Shown piece by piece: positions 33,967 through 42,815 of a stretch of 64,000 nt of DNA (its first letter is position 1; each line of letters begins with the position of its first letter). The translations under genes and the position numbers were made by a program. The notes below the pieces were generated by a model. That model saw nothing but the letters and a program-made list of their open reading frames with translations. It was not told the origin of the DNA and ran no database searches. Source of the stretch: Acidiflorens sp963847715 (lineage in GTDB: Bacteria; Acidobacteriota; Terriglobia; Terriglobales; Acidobacteriaceae); contig CAWKAZ010000003.1 of the NCBI GenBank assembly GCA_963847715.1, positions 1-64,000 of the forward strand. Direction: 5' to 3'.

Positions 33967-34267
33967 GAATTGCATCTACATTGCGCGCAGTTCTGCGATT
34001 GCGGCCCGGGCGCTCGCCGGCGAGATGATGATCATGAATTCTGCTGATTCGACATTCTTCACGCTGAACGAAGTCGCCACCGCCATCTTTCAGGCGGCTG
34101 ACGGGCATACTCCGCTGCACGATATTGTCCGCAATCAGATTTGCGAGCAGTTTGACGTTGATCCCGTACAGGCGCAGGCTGACGCCGAGCAGTTCGTGAG
34201 CGAACTCTCGGGCCATGGAATCCTGCTTGTTTCCAGCGAACCTCTCGCCCCGGAGGCACGTTCATGA
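33959..34267 (+). CDS. PqqD-family peptide chaperone (RiPP recognition element)
   Basis: 102 residues, usual length for stand-alone PqqD-like proteins. Features are IARSSAIAARALAGEMMIMNSADSTFFTLNE with the typical strand pair (MIMNSADSTFFTLNEVATAIFQ in part: TFFTLNE..A..IF), a linker, then a helical wing (ICEQFDVDPVQAQADAEQFV, FVSELSGHGILL). The protein should bind the YxxPxF motif of the precursor leader and present it to the radical SAM enzyme. It overlaps the kinase gene by 8 bases and the radical SAM gene by 4 bases, so the three are coupled. Confidence 0.85.
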   Translation: MPENCIYIARSSAIAARALAGEMMIMNSADSTFFTLNEVATAIFQAADGHTPLHDIVRNQICEQFDVDPVQAQADAEQFVSELSGHGILLVSSEPLAPEARS

Positions 34268-35370
34268 GCCTGATGGGCGAAGTCGGTCAGAAAGCCTTCA
34301 ATCTGGGCGTACCCATCGCCGTGCACTTGGACGTCACCTACCGCTGCAACGAGCGCTGCGTCCACTGTTATCTCGATCACAACGATCATGGCGAGATGAC
34401 CACGGCTGAAATCAAAGGCGTGCTCGATCAACTGGCCGAGGCGGGCGTGTTCTTTCTCACGTTCAGCGGCGGCGAAGTGTTTCTGCGCCGCGACTTCTTC
34501 GAGATTCTCGAATATGCGCGGCGTCTAATGTTCAACATCAAGATCAAAACCAATGCAGTGATGATTGATGAAGAAGACGCGCGCAGAATCCGCGACCTGA
34601 ACATCGACACCATCCAGATCAGCGTTTATTCGCATCGTCCCGAAGTACACGACGCCATCACCAAGCTGCCGCATTCTCTGAAACGGACCATCCAGGCGAT
34701 TCGTTTCCTGCGCGACCAGGGCCTGCGCATCACCATCGCTAATGTTCTGATGACCCTGAATTCCGGCGATCAAAACGGAGTCCAGGAACTGGCGGCCGAA
34801 CTTGGCGTGCAGTACACGGTCGACCCCACCATCACCCCCATGATGGATGGCGACACTTCGGTGCTTTCGCTGCGAATCCCAGGGGAGGAACTTCCAGACA
34901 TTTTTCGTAATCCCGCCTTAGTGGGCAATCAAGAGGAATACTGTGCACCCCCCAAGCCGCCCTCCGAGGAGGATCTGGAGGGCTACTCGTGCAGTGCCGG
35001 GCATTCCTTCTGCTACATTTCGCCCTACGGTGACGTCTTTCCCTGCGTCCAGTTTCCACTTCCCACGGGAAATATTCGGAGTCAGAAATTTCTGGATATC
35101 TGGAATCTTTCGCCGGAGATGAATGAAGTCCGGTCGATCAAAGCGAAGGATCTGACCACATGCTCGTCGTGCTCGCACGTCAGCAGTTGTTCCCGCTGTC
35201 CGGGTCTGGCTTACGTGGAAGGAAATATGCGGGGTCCATCGACTGCCGATTGCGAAAAGTCGTTCTATCGGACGGGCGTGCCGACAGCCAACATGCTGAA
35301 GCAAGGTCTCTCGAAACCTAGAACCACCGTTCCACTGATTCAGATTCGGCCGATCGCCGTTCCCGCTTAA
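34264..35370 (+). CDS. Radical SAM/SPASM maturase (RiPP locus)
   Basis: 368 residues. The [4Fe-4S] cluster motif CxxxCxxC is C28, C32, C35 in CNERCVHCYLD. It is followed by LTFSGGEVFLRRDFF (the GGE that contacts SAM), KIKTNAVMI, IQISVYSHRPEVHD and the usual barrel. The SPASM region starts at about residue 240 (YSCSAGHSFCYISPYGDVFPC) and continues with LTTCSSCSHVSSCSRCPGLA and a final DCEKSF, so two auxiliary clusters are possible. Enzymes of this kind form thioether or C-C crosslinks on precursor peptides, as in sactipeptides, ranthipeptides and mycofactocin. It is last in the operon. Confidence 0.92.
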   Translation: MSLMGEVGQKAFNLGVPIAVHLDVTYRCNERCVHCYLDHNDHGEMTTAEIKGVLDQLAEAGVFFLTFSGGEVFLRRDFFEILEYARRLMFNIKIKTNAVMIDEEDARRIRDLNIDTIQISVYSHRPEVHDAITKLPHSLKRTIQAIRFLRDQGLRITIANVLMTLNSGDQNGVQELAAELGVQYTVDPTITPMMDGDTSVLSLRIPGEELPDIFRNPALVGNQEEYCAPPKPPSEEDLEGYSCSAGHSFCYISPYGDVFPCVQFPLPTGNIRSQKFLDIWNLSPEMNEVRSIKAKDLTTCSSCSHVSSCSRCPGLAYVEGNMRGPSTADCEKSFYRTGVPTANMLKQGLSKPRTTVPLIQIRPIAVPA

Positions 35371-35402
35371 CCGAAACTTTCATCAGTTTTTTTCGCGGGC
35401 TG

Positions 35403-38189
35403 CTAGAGTTTGCTGGCCGCGGCGGCGTTGTGGCTGCGTTTTAGGTCGACGACGGCTTCCGCGCTCGCCAACTGCTCCAGAATACGCTGCATGGCAGCGC
35501 GAACTTCGTGCGTCGCTTCCTGGAATTTCAGCGCTGCGCCAATGCCCATATCCATGCGCACGACTTCGCTCTCAATGGTGACATTGGTGTGTTCGTGGGA
35601 GAACACCAGCTTCAGCTTCGACCCGGGCAGCAACAGGCTTCCGGTTTCCACGTAGCACCCGCCGAGGCTCAGGTTGGTCACGATCCCCATCGTCGCCCGC
35701 TGCAGGTTTTCGCCAGAGATTTCTGTAGTGAGCCGGCCTTTTACTCGCGGATAGAGCCGGCGGTTCTTCTGGGTTGACTGGCTCTGCTTCTGCAGGTACA
35801 TCCGCTTGTCGGCTTCTGACAGGATTTTCTCCGCATCCATCCCATCTTCCGGATATACGGCCTTGCCCACGCTCAGCGACAGGATGTCTTCGTTGCAGAC
35901 GTCTTTTCCCGCCTGTTTGGCCAAATCGCGCATCTGTTCCGCTTTACGTGCAGACGCTTCGGGCGTCAAGCCGGGGGCGATGACCACAAATTCGTCGCCA
36001 CCCATGCGCGCGACGTAGTCATATTCTCGACTCGTTTCCTTGAGTGAATGCGCAAAAAGCCGCAGCACGCGGTTCCCTTCGAGGTGTCCGAAGCGATCGT
36101 TGATCTGCTTGAAGCCGTCCATGTCGGCAACCATCACGGTCAACGTTTTGCTGTCGCGCTTGCAACGCGCCAGTTCCTTGTCGAGCTGCAAGAACAACGA
36201 GCGTGCATTGGGAAGGCCGGTGAGGTAATCCGTCACCGCCGAACTTTCCGCCTGTTCGTATTTTTTGGCATTCTCAATGGCTAGCGCCATCTTGGAGCTC
36301 ACCGCCAACAAAATACGCAGGTGATCGGACGTAAAGAAGTCTTTTTCCGCGTGATACAAGGCCACAACACCGACCACGCCCTGCAAGCCTTCCAGCGGAA
36401 CGGCCAGCGCCGAATTCAGCGTGCTGTACTTCGAGGCATCGTTCAGGTAACCAGGCTCGACCGAGGGGTTTCCGTTCAGGATCGGCTTGAGGTTATGAGC
36501 CACCCAGCCCGATAACCCTTGTCCAATGGGAATGCGCAGCGAGGCAAAGAGACGGAAGTTGTCGCCGTTGACGTATTCCGGCACAAGTTCCTCTCCGTGC
36601 CGGACGTAGATTGCGATCGCATCGTAAGGCATCGCCCGGCGGAGCTTCACCGCGAAAACGGACAGCGTTTCGCCCAGGCTGAGCGAGGCGCCCAAATCCT
36701 GGCTAAGTTCGAAGAGAGTCTGTGCTTCCTGTCGTGCCGCCGCGATTGAACCCAGGAAGCTGCGCTCCTGCGAATGACGTTTCCCTTGCGCCTCAAACCC
36801 CGCGGCCGGTTTTATCGCCGGCTCGACGTTCGCGTCCTGATCTTTGACTTCCACTTCTGTAGACAGCCTCTGCTTGCCGAGGCTGTCGGTGCGCTGATGG
36901 ACCAGTTGCTCCAGATCCACGTATTTACGTTCGAGCACGGCTACAACCTGTGGATCGAATGACTTTCCCGACTCGCTCGATAGCCGTGACATCGCTTCAT
37001 TCAGCGGGAGTGCTCGTCGATACTGCCGGTCGGAAGCGAGAGCATCCAGAAAATCAACGGCCGCCAGAATGCGTGCGCCGATCGGAATCTGAGTGCCTTT
37101 CAGTCCCAGCGGATACCCGGTCCCATCGAACTTTTCGTGATGGGCACGGACGATGGGAACCACCGGATACGGAAAACGCACGCGCTCCAGAATCTCCGCT
37201 CCCACCAGCGGATGAATTTTCATTTTTTCGAATTCTTCCGGCGTCAGGCGGCCCGGCTTCGAGATAATGTGCTCCGGAATTGCCAGCTTGCCGATGTCGT
37301 GCAACAAAGCGGCGGCCTGCAGGGCTTCCATCTCCTCCGAGCTCACGTTCAGTTCCTTCGCTACTTCCACGGCATAAACGCGCACTCGCTGCAGGTGGTC
37401 GTGTGTGGTTTGATCCTTGGCTTCAATGGCCAGCGCCAGCGCCTCGATGGTACGCATATGTAGGTCGGCCATCTCTTCCACGTGCCGCTTCTCATCTTCC
37501 AGTTTGCCGAGATAAAGGCGATAGGAACGGTAGATGAGATACACAACCGGCAGAGTCAGCAAGGATGTCTGCCAGTCCGTGAAGCCACGCAGCCAGCTCA
37601 TCATGCCGGCCACGCCTGCGCCTACAAGGTAGTAAGGGAAACTCCAGAAATAGCAGTCTGACCAGATCTTTCGCAGCGACCTCCGCTCGGTGAGCGAAAT
37701 GACGGCCGCAACGGGCAAGGTGTTCGCTACGAAGTACACAGACGCCGCGAGGAACAGCAAAGTCGAAGGGTTGCTGATCGCGCGATGGAACAGCGAGTAG
37801 CGATAAGCAGCGAAGGTAATGGCGATAGCGAGCGCGGTCGAACAGACGTTGAAAGCGACTTGAATGGGAATCGGCCGGTCGCGATCAAAACACTGCACCA
37901 CGACCGCCGCGCAACCAAGCGCCATGGCTTCCGACAAACTCAATTCGAGCACGCCCAGCAACAGGAACAGGAAATTCACCGACATTGTTCCGGTAATCCC
38001 GGGCAGGTTCACCTTTAAGCGCGATGCCGCCAGCGCGATCACCAGATAGCAGAAAAATTTGAGTGGATTCTCGCTCTTGCCGTGCAGGACCGAATAGGTC
38101 AGGACGGCCGTCCCACAGAGCACGACCACGCCAATGAATAAACGTGGCGCCGCGCTCATGTCCCTCCAGGATTGAGGGCGGGATTTCAT
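35403..38189 (-). CDS. Cyclic-di-GMP protein: membrane, HD-GYP, GAF, GGDEF and PilZ domains
   Basis: About 928 residues from ATG 38189 (MKSRPQSW; GTAGGAG upstream). An ATG 11 codons later also has GGAGG before it, and the frame is open to 38282. Six to eight membrane segments occupy the first 200 residues. Next come an HD-GYP phosphodiesterase (LLHDIGKLAIPEHI, HHEKFDGTGYPLGL), a GAF domain (about 480-640), and GGDEF with the intact motif RMGGDEFVV and the product-inhibition RxxD site (REYD) exactly 5 residues before it. A C-terminal PilZ domain (NRRLYPRVKGRLTTEISG, NLSLGGCYVE) completes it. Thus one chain can make, break and bind c-di-GMP. It is convergent with the radical SAM gene. Confidence 0.9.
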   Translation of the reverse strand: MKSRPQSWRDMSAAPRLFIGVVVLCGTAVLTYSVLHGKSENPLKFFCYLVIALAASRLKVNLPGITGTMSVNFLFLLLGVLELSLSEAMALGCAAVVVQCFDRDRPIPIQVAFNVCSTALAIAITFAAYRYSLFHRAISNPSTLLFLAASVYFVANTLPVAAVISLTERRSLRKIWSDCYFWSFPYYLVGAGVAGMMSWLRGFTDWQTSLLTLPVVYLIYRSYRLYLGKLEDEKRHVEEMADLHMRTIEALALAIEAKDQTTHDHLQRVRVYAVEVAKELNVSSEEMEALQAAALLHDIGKLAIPEHIISKPGRLTPEEFEKMKIHPLVGAEILERVRFPYPVVPIVRAHHEKFDGTGYPLGLKGTQIPIGARILAAVDFLDALASDRQYRRALPLNEAMSRLSSESGKSFDPQVVAVLERKYVDLEQLVHQRTDSLGKQRLSTEVEVKDQDANVEPAIKPAAGFEAQGKRHSQERSFLGSIAAARQEAQTLFELSQDLGASLSLGETLSVFAVKLRRAMPYDAIAIYVRHGEELVPEYVNGDNFRLFASLRIPIGQGLSGWVAHNLKPILNGNPSVEPGYLNDASKYSTLNSALAVPLEGLQGVVGVVALYHAEKDFFTSDHLRILLAVSSKMALAIENAKKYEQAESSAVTDYLTGLPNARSLFLQLDKELARCKRDSKTLTVMVADMDGFKQINDRFGHLEGNRVLRLFAHSLKETSREYDYVARMGGDEFVVIAPGLTPEASARKAEQMRDLAKQAGKDVCNEDILSLSVGKAVYPEDGMDAEKILSEADKRMYLQKQSQSTQKNRRLYPRVKGRLTTEISGENLQRATMGIVTNLSLGGCYVETGSLLLPGSKLKLVFSHEHTNVTIESEVVRMDMGIGAALKFQEATHEVRAAMQRILEQLASAEAVVDLKRSHNAAAASKL

Positions 38190-38523
38190 TCTGGACACAC
38201 TCCTACCTGACAAGCCGGACAGCTCTTCCCGGTCGAAAAACGCGGGGATACTCATTGATAACAGGCAGCCGACGGGCAGCAAAGCATTGGGGGATTTGGA
38301 CGCAAACTTACGTAATAGGGGAGGGTGACCCTTGACCGAATGGACCGGCGCCGCAATTTACGAAATTTACTCCTAAACATAACAAAGTAAAGCTTGCAAT
38401 GTGCATCAACTTCGCCTGAACTTGTTCCCTCGCGATCTCGTATAAAGCTTCAGGGCTCGAGATTTGACTTGGCCGAAAGGTCGGGCCTAGGATGAATAGC
38501 TCTCCCCAGGAGTGTTCCCCGGA

Positions 38524-41370
38524 ATGATTGGCCAGACTGTCTCGCACTACCGTGTCCTCTCGCAGCTAGGTGGCGGGGGAATGGGGGTTGTTTACGAGGC
38601 CGAGGACGTCAACCTAGGCCGTCATGTCGCGCTCAAGTTCCTACCTCCCGAGACGGAAAAGGATCCGCTGGCCCTCGACCGTTTTCAGCGCGAAGCCCGC
38701 GCCGCTTCCGCCCTGAACCATCCGAACATCTGCACCATTTATGAGATCGGCCAGGACGGCGGACGCCACTTCATCGCCATGGAACTGCTCGAAGGTCAGA
38801 CGCTCAAGAGCCTGATCCACGGCAACCCCATGGAACTTGAGCCTTTGCTCAACCTGGGCGCGCAGATTGCCGATGCTCTCGACGCCGCCCACGCGAAAGG
38901 CATCATCCATCGCGATATCAAGCCCGCCAATATCTTCGTGACCAGCCGCAACCAGGCCAAGATCCTCGACTTCGGATTAGCCAAGCGCGCGGCCAAGGCC
39001 TCGCTCCAGTCAGCCGTTACGGTTGGTTCCGCCGCCACTGCGGACGAGCCTTTCCTGACCAGTCCCGGTTCAACCGTCGGCACGGTAGCCTACATGTCGC
39101 CGGAACAGGCGCGCGGCAAGGAACTGGACACCCGCACCGACCTGTTTTCTTTTGGAGCCGTGCTCTATGAGATGTCCACTGGCGCGATCCCCTTCCGGGG
39201 AGACACTTCCGCGGTCATCTTCGACGCGATTCTGAATCGGCCACCTGCGCCGCCGCTTCGGCTGAACCCCGATTTGCCGCCGCACTTCGAGGAAATTCTC
39301 AACAAGTTGCTAGAGAAAGACCGCGAACTGCGCTACCAGGGCGCCGCCGAGGTGCGCTCCGATTTGAAGCGCCTTAAGCGCGATTCCGAATCGGGCACAA
39401 TTTCCGCGGCGAGTTCGAGCGCTACCCATCGCGTCGACTTCATTCGCAAAGAGCCGGCAGCCCGCAAACTCCCAGGATGGTTGGTGCCCTCGCTACTCGT
39501 TGCCGTCGTGGCTGCCGGGATTGGCTTTGTCTCTCTTAAACGCGGCCACGCGCTCACCGAAAAAGATTCCATTCTGATCTCTGATTTCGTGAACACGACC
39601 GCCGACCCCGTCTTCGACGGCACGCTCAAGAAAGCGCTCGCGGTCGATCTCGGACAGTCTCCCTACCTCAACGTCTTCCCGGAGCAGAAGATCCGGCAGA
39701 CGCTGCAGTTTATGGGACGGAGCGCCGGCGACCGCATCACCTCCGACGTCGGCCGCGAAATCTGCCAGCGCGACGGCATCAAGGCCATGCTCAACGGCAG
39801 TATTGATAACGTCGGAGGCCAATACCTGGTCACGCTCGAGGCCACCAACGTTTCTTCCGGCGATTCGCTCGGACGCCAGCAGGCGCAGGCCGATCGCAAG
39901 GAAGACGTCCTCAACGCTCTGCACACCGCCGCGAGCAAACTGCGCAGCCAGCTCGGCGAGTCTCTGGCGATGGTGCAGAAGTACGACATGTCGCTGTCGC
40001 AGGCGACCACTTCATCGCTCGACGCGCTCAAGGCGCTTAGCCTCGGCGACGCCAAACACAATACAGGCGATGACCTGCAGTCGATTCCCGATTATCAGCG
40101 CGCCATCGAAATTGATCCGAATTTTGCTATGGCTTACGCACGCCTCGGGACCGTCTACAACAATCTGGGACAGACCGAATCGTCGCAACAGAACCGTCAG
40201 AAGGCTTTCGAGTTGCGCGATCGCGCCAGTGAACGCGAGAAGCTCTACATCATGTCCCACTACTACGCGGATAGCGGCCAACTCGATAAGGGCATCACGG
40301 CCTATGAGCTTTACCGCCAGACGTACCCGCGCGATGCCACTCCCTACAACAATCTCGCCGTGATCTATAACCAGCTCGGACAATTCGATAACGCTCTGGA
40401 AAATGCCAAGCGCGCGCTTGAGATCGACCCTGACATGTTGAATGCTTACGGCCAGGTGAGCTGGGCGTATACGGGACTCAACCGCCTTGAGGAAGCGCGC
40501 GCCACCATAAACTCCGCCCTGCAGCGCAAGGGCAACACCGCCAACTACCACAACCAACTGGCGTCGCTCGACTGGGCCGAAGGCAAGAGCGCTGAGATGG
40601 AGAAAGAACTCCAGGCCGCGGCTACGACTCCAGACGGAGCCTTGAACGTGCTTGGTTTCCGTGCCGGCTTGACCTCAACGCGAGGTCAAATGCGTCAATC
40701 GCGGGAACTCACTCGCCAGACTGAAGAGGCAATGGACCGGCTACACTTGCAAAACCATGCCGAGGCCGAAGCGGCTTTGGCCAGCGCCGAAGCGCTGGTC
40801 GGCAATCGCGCCGCCGCTCTCAGCGGTTCCGACGCCGCGCTGCGCAGCGCTCGTACACTTCCTGTCATGACCCAAGTCGCCACGACGTACGCGATTCTTG
40901 GTCAGGACCAGAAAGCGAACGCCTTGGCCGACGAGATTCAGCATAGCCATCCGAACGACACCATGGCAGTGAACGTCAACGTTCCGTTCGTTCGCGCGAT
41001 CACAGCGCTGCGCCCGATAAATCCTGCGAATGCCGACCCGGCGAAAGCCATCGACTTTCTGAATACTGCCGCCCTTTACGGCCGTGCCAACCCCGGAGTT
41101 TTCTATGGCCGAGGCTTGGCCTATGAGCACGCCGGCCGTTACTCCGAGGCGCAGCAGGATCTTCAGAAAGTCATGGACTTGAAATATCGTAACGGCCCCG
41201 ACCTGGTCTACGTTCTTGCCCAACTGGAGTTGGGCCGCGTTTACCAGAAGCAGGGAGACGCCGCCAAGGCTCGCGTCGCTTACCAGGACTTTTTCGCCGT
41301 GTGGAAGGACGCCGATCCCGACCTGCCCCTTCTGCACGAAGCAAAGGCGGAGTACGCAAAGCTGCAGTAG
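38524..41370 (+). CDS. Ser/Thr protein kinase with C-terminal TPR domain
   Basis: 948 residues from ATG 38524, for which CAGGAG upstream is a good ribosome site. The N-terminal kinase (about 1-290) has the glycine loop LGGGGMGVVYEAED, the VALKFL lysine, HRDIKPANIF, DFGLA and the APE-like SPEQARG. One membrane segment (about residues 320-340; WLVPSLLVAVVAAGIGFVSL) separates it from an outer region of about 600 residues that begins with a domain bearing ILISDFVNTTADPVFDGTLK and DVLNALHTAASKLR. Repeated TPR-type helices follow (AYARLGTVYNNLGQ, PYNNLAVIYNQLGQFDNA). This architecture is common in Acidobacteriota. Divergent from the c-di-GMP gene. Confidence 0.9.
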   Translation: MIGQTVSHYRVLSQLGGGGMGVVYEAEDVNLGRHVALKFLPPETEKDPLALDRFQREARAASALNHPNICTIYEIGQDGGRHFIAMELLEGQTLKSLIHGNPMELEPLLNLGAQIADALDAAHAKGIIHRDIKPANIFVTSRNQAKILDFGLAKRAAKASLQSAVTVGSAATADEPFLTSPGSTVGTVAYMSPEQARGKELDTRTDLFSFGAVLYEMSTGAIPFRGDTSAVIFDAILNRPPAPPLRLNPDLPPHFEEILNKLLEKDRELRYQGAAEVRSDLKRLKRDSESGTISAASSSATHRVDFIRKEPAARKLPGWLVPSLLVAVVAAGIGFVSLKRGHALTEKDSILISDFVNTTADPVFDGTLKKALAVDLGQSPYLNVFPEQKIRQTLQFMGRSAGDRITSDVGREICQRDGIKAMLNGSIDNVGGQYLVTLEATNVSSGDSLGRQQAQADRKEDVLNALHTAASKLRSQLGESLAMVQKYDMSLSQATTSSLDALKALSLGDAKHNTGDDLQSIPDYQRAIEIDPNFAMAYARLGTVYNNLGQTESSQQNRQKAFELRDRASEREKLYIMSHYYADSGQLDKGITAYELYRQTYPRDATPYNNLAVIYNQLGQFDNALENAKRALEIDPDMLNAYGQVSWAYTGLNRLEEARATINSALQRKGNTANYHNQLASLDWAEGKSAEMEKELQAAATTPDGALNVLGFRAGLTSTRGQMRQSRELTRQTEEAMDRLHLQNHAEAEAALASAEALVGNRAAALSGSDAALRSARTLPVMTQVATTYAILGQDQKANALADEIQHSHPNDTMAVNVNVPFVRAITALRPINPANADPAKAIDFLNTAALYGRANPGVFYGRGLAYEHAGRYSEAQQDLQKVMDLKYRNGPDLVYVLAQLELGRVYQKQGDAAKARVAYQDFFAVWKDADPDLPLLHEAKAEYAKLQ

Positions 41371-41415
41371 CGTGGTTTTGGGCGGCCAGCTTTCGCGCTA
41401 CGGTGACGTGGCCGG

Positions 41416-42672
41416 CTACGCGACCAACTCACGATCCGGCCGGTTAACGTTTTCCGCGACCTTCTTCTCGACAGCATTTCGGCGATCCGGATTACGGATC
41501 GGCAGCCGCTTCAGCTCAAACACCGTAAATCCGAAACCAAGAAGCATCAGCGCCAACGCGACCAATGCGGTAAGCACCGGCAAGAGACCCAACTTCGGAT
41601 TCGTATCCGCCACCGTCCGCCCAATGCTCGCAGCCGCACTACCAGCGCTATAGGACGCACGAGCGAGCTGCGGTGACGGATCGACACCGTCTTGATTCGG
41701 CTGCGCGGCGGCCACGACGGAATCAAGCGTGGCCCACTGGTACGGCGGATATCGCGTCAGATACAGATACACATCCGCCGCTTCCTCTTCGCTTAGGTAA
41801 TAAAACACCGGCATCCGGCCCCGGAACAGCTCCGGCGGCGCTCCCATGAGAACTGGTGCGCCGTGCGTCACCTTTTGAATGAACTGCGCTCTAGTTGTAC
41901 GCAACCTCAGCACACTCAGAGGAGGAATCGCTCCGTCGTAAAGTTGCTGCGCATCAGGATTTGGTCCAGAAGCACTGTGGCACACATGACAGGTGGACTT
42001 TACGATGTACTCGCCAACCCTCACCCGTGGCTCAGCTACGGCGATCTGCTGACTCTCTGCGCCGCGAACTCCCGCTAGCTGTCGCAAGTAAACCACCAGC
42101 GAATTTATTTCCGCGTCGCGCAAGTGCGGAAATGCTGGCATATCCTGCCCGCCATGCTGCAAGCGGTCGAGCAGCATGCCTTTCGACTGTTGCGCGAGCT
42201 TCGTCGCATCGGCACGGCTCATGTTCACGCCGACCGCCTTCATCCGCTCCATGATGGCCGCAGCCGAAGTCGACCGCACCGGGTTGATCAGCGAGTTGAT
42301 CTCCGGAGGCGCTCCCATCCCATCTTCGCCATGGCAGCCGCGGCAATTCATGCGGTAGAGGTCCGCGCCGCGTAGCGTCACGGTTTCACCCGAAGACTGA
42401 GGCCTGAGTCGGAGTTGCAGACGTTCGATTTCCTGCGCGGGTACCGCCGATAACGGCCCCAGCCGTCCCGTCTTGCCCATGCTGGTTTCGTCGAACGAAC
42501 GATGCAGGTGGTTGAGCCAGCTTTCACCTGCCACCGTCGCCGTGCTGGAAGATTGCTTAGATTGGTTGCTTCCACCCGCAGCGGTCTGCCCTGTCGCCGA
42601 CGATGCGAAGACGGCAGTCGCGAAAAATGCGACAGCCACGGTGACTATGGCAAATAAACTTCGTTTCCGCAT
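41416..42672 (-). CDS. Dihaem cytochrome c, membrane-tethered
   Basis: 418 residues. The signal peptide ends near FASSATGQT. Two haem c sites are CRGCH (about residue 110) and CHVCH (about residue 228), each in a cytochrome c fold with a distal Met region (DMPAFPHLRDAEINSLVVYLRQL and MPVFYYLSEEEAADVYLYLTRYP, recognised by the xMPxF motifs). A C-terminal membrane segment (about 370-395; LLPVLTALVALALMLLGFGF) anchors it. It lies 144 bases downstream of the TonB receptor gene on the same strand. A terminal electron-transfer role in the periplasm is likely, but its partner oxidase or reductase is not nearby. Confidence 0.85.
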   Translation of the reverse strand: MRKRSLFAIVTVAVAFFATAVFASSATGQTAAGGSNQSKQSSSTATVAGESWLNHLHRSFDETSMGKTGRLGPLSAVPAQEIERLQLRLRPQSSGETVTLRGADLYRMNCRGCHGEDGMGAPPEINSLINPVRSTSAAAIMERMKAVGVNMSRADATKLAQQSKGMLLDRLQHGGQDMPAFPHLRDAEINSLVVYLRQLAGVRGAESQQIAVAEPRVRVGEYIVKSTCHVCHSASGPNPDAQQLYDGAIPPLSVLRLRTTRAQFIQKVTHGAPVLMGAPPELFRGRMPVFYYLSEEEAADVYLYLTRYPPYQWATLDSVVAAAQPNQDGVDPSPQLARASYSAGSAAASIGRTVADTNPKLGLLPVLTALVALALMLLGFGFTVFELKRLPIRNPDRRNAVEKKVAENVNRPDRELVA

Positions 42673-42815
42673 GTCGGTGAACTCCAGCTCAGAGCTTGAG
42701 CTGTTCGCCGACTGCGTTTGTCATCCCCACGTACTCTTTTTGTCTATTTCTTACACCAAATTATTTTTTCGATTCCTGCGCGTTGAATTTGGCTGCGGGC
42801 AGCACACACGCGGCC

